Positions 63,593 to 64,000 of a stretch of DNA of 64,000 nt are shown here, piece by piece. Below the pieces are notes generated by a model. It saw only the letters and a list, made by a program, of their open reading frames with translations. It searched no databases and had not been told where the DNA came from. This DNA comes from a bacterium (GTDB taxonomy: Bacteria > SAR324 > XYD2-FULL-50-16), in NCBI GenBank assembly GCA_018830885.1, contig JAHJRI010000076.1:1-64000 (forward strand). Reading direction: 5' to 3'. The stretch's first letter is position 1. Every line of letters begins with the position of its first letter. A program made the position numbers and the translations under genes.

Positions 63593-64000
63593 TCAGGCCA
63601 GAACCACCCGCATGACGTTGACCAGCATTCTTGTCCCGACCAGCATCAGCAGGATGGCAAATACTTTCTTCAGCTTGTCCACCGGCAGGCGATGGGCCAG
63701 CCGGACACCCAGCGGCGCTGTCAGAACGCTGGCACATGCAATGCCGGCAACGGCCGGCAGGTATATGTACCCCAGGCTGAATGCCGGCAGGGTTGGATTT
63801 CCCCACCCATTGAAGATGTAGCCGATCGTACCGGCAATGGCAATGGGAAAACCAATGGCCGCCGAGGTACCGATGGCGTGGTGAACCGGAAGATTACACC
63901 AGACCATGAACGGCACGGACAGGGTCCCCCCGCCGATACCGACCAGTGCGGACACCACGCCGATCCCACTTCCCACGCCAAACATTCCCAGGTTTCCGGG
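63593..64000 (-). CDS. C-terminal part of a TauE/SafE-family membrane permease
   Basis: The frame runs off the window edge. The visible 136 residues show GVGSGIGVVSALVGIGGGTLSVPFMVWCNLPVHHAIGTSAAIGFPIAIAGTIGYI and PLGVRLAHRLPVDKLKKVFAILLMLVGTRML, the second half of the TauE/SafE (sulfite, taurine or organosulfonate exporter) family. The start lies outside the window. It lies 55 bp upstream of the DUF4105 gene on the same strand. Confidence 0.88.
   Translation of the reverse strand, partial: PGNLGMFGVGSGIGVVSALVGIGGGTLSVPFMVWCNLPVHHAIGTSAAIGFPIAIAGTIGYIFNGWGNPTLPAFSLGYIYLPAVAGIACASVLTAPLGVRLAHRLPVDKLKKVFAILLMLVGTRMLVNVMRVVLA

Overview
The window reads as chromosomal DNA of a Gram-negative bacterium, about 50-55% GC, with dense genes and many 4-bp ATGA overlaps. 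It encodes lipoproteins with clear lipoboxes, signal peptides, an MCP, a sigma-54 activator, MurB, HU and a probable selenocysteine-containing protein. A deltaproteobacterium-like host (Desulfobacterota) fits best. That is an inference from gene content; no rRNA, tRNA or ribosomal-protein gene is present to test it.

Left part (1-11.4 kb). The end of a broken, transposase-like gene, two tiny secreted-protein genes and the tail of a decayed dienelactone hydrolase lead into an N-acyltransferase and an MCP. A minus-strand cluster then runs from 11402 down to 4228: YHS protein, PLP decarboxylase of the cysteine-sulfinate/glutamate type, cysteine-dioxygenase-like cupin, two ATP-grasp ligases, a 175-bp hairpin repeat, an MFS carrier and an aldo/keto reductase. 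The first five genes overlap or nearly touch. Together they look like a small pathway that oxidises and decarboxylates a thiol amino acid and then makes amide bonds. This is the strongest candidate here for an undescribed system.

Ion and osmotic block (11.8-26.7 kb). It holds CorA with an altered GMN motif, a 1702-residue cation-chloride-cotransporter-like protein fused to a helical region and a P-loop NTPase, a translationally coupled small MscS-type protein, three uncharacterised envelope proteins, PEP carboxylase and a large MscS/MscK-type channel.

Signalling and transport (27.3-46.3 kb). A PAS histidine kinase, an NtrC-type regulator and a lone receiver overlap. A lipoprotein with seven propeller-like repeats follows. 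Next come a dihydropyrimidinase and a complete branched-chain-type ABC transporter, then a SHOCT protein, gamma-glutamyltranspeptidase, MurB, a UPF0316 membrane protein behind a sigma-54-like promoter, and a small periplasmic protein.

Second ligase region (47.4-55.1 kb). A methyltransferase/D-Ala-D-Ala-ligase-like fusion lies near two N-formylglutamate-amidohydrolase-family proteins and two small proteins. Then come a lipoprotein, an AAA ATPase, a REP-like element, a MarR regulator with a perfect palindrome upstream, and HU.

Right part (55.3-64 kb). A ferredoxin-type aldo/keto reductase is followed by a MITE-like element with 9-bp flanking repeats. A selenoprotein B-family gene split by an in-frame TGA comes next, with a SECIS-like hairpin, then a methyltransferase and a nitronate-monooxygenase-like flavoprotein. 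An HD protein, a CmpB-type membrane protein, a TetR regulator, a DUF4105/Lnb-like protein and a truncated TauE/SafE permease complete the window.
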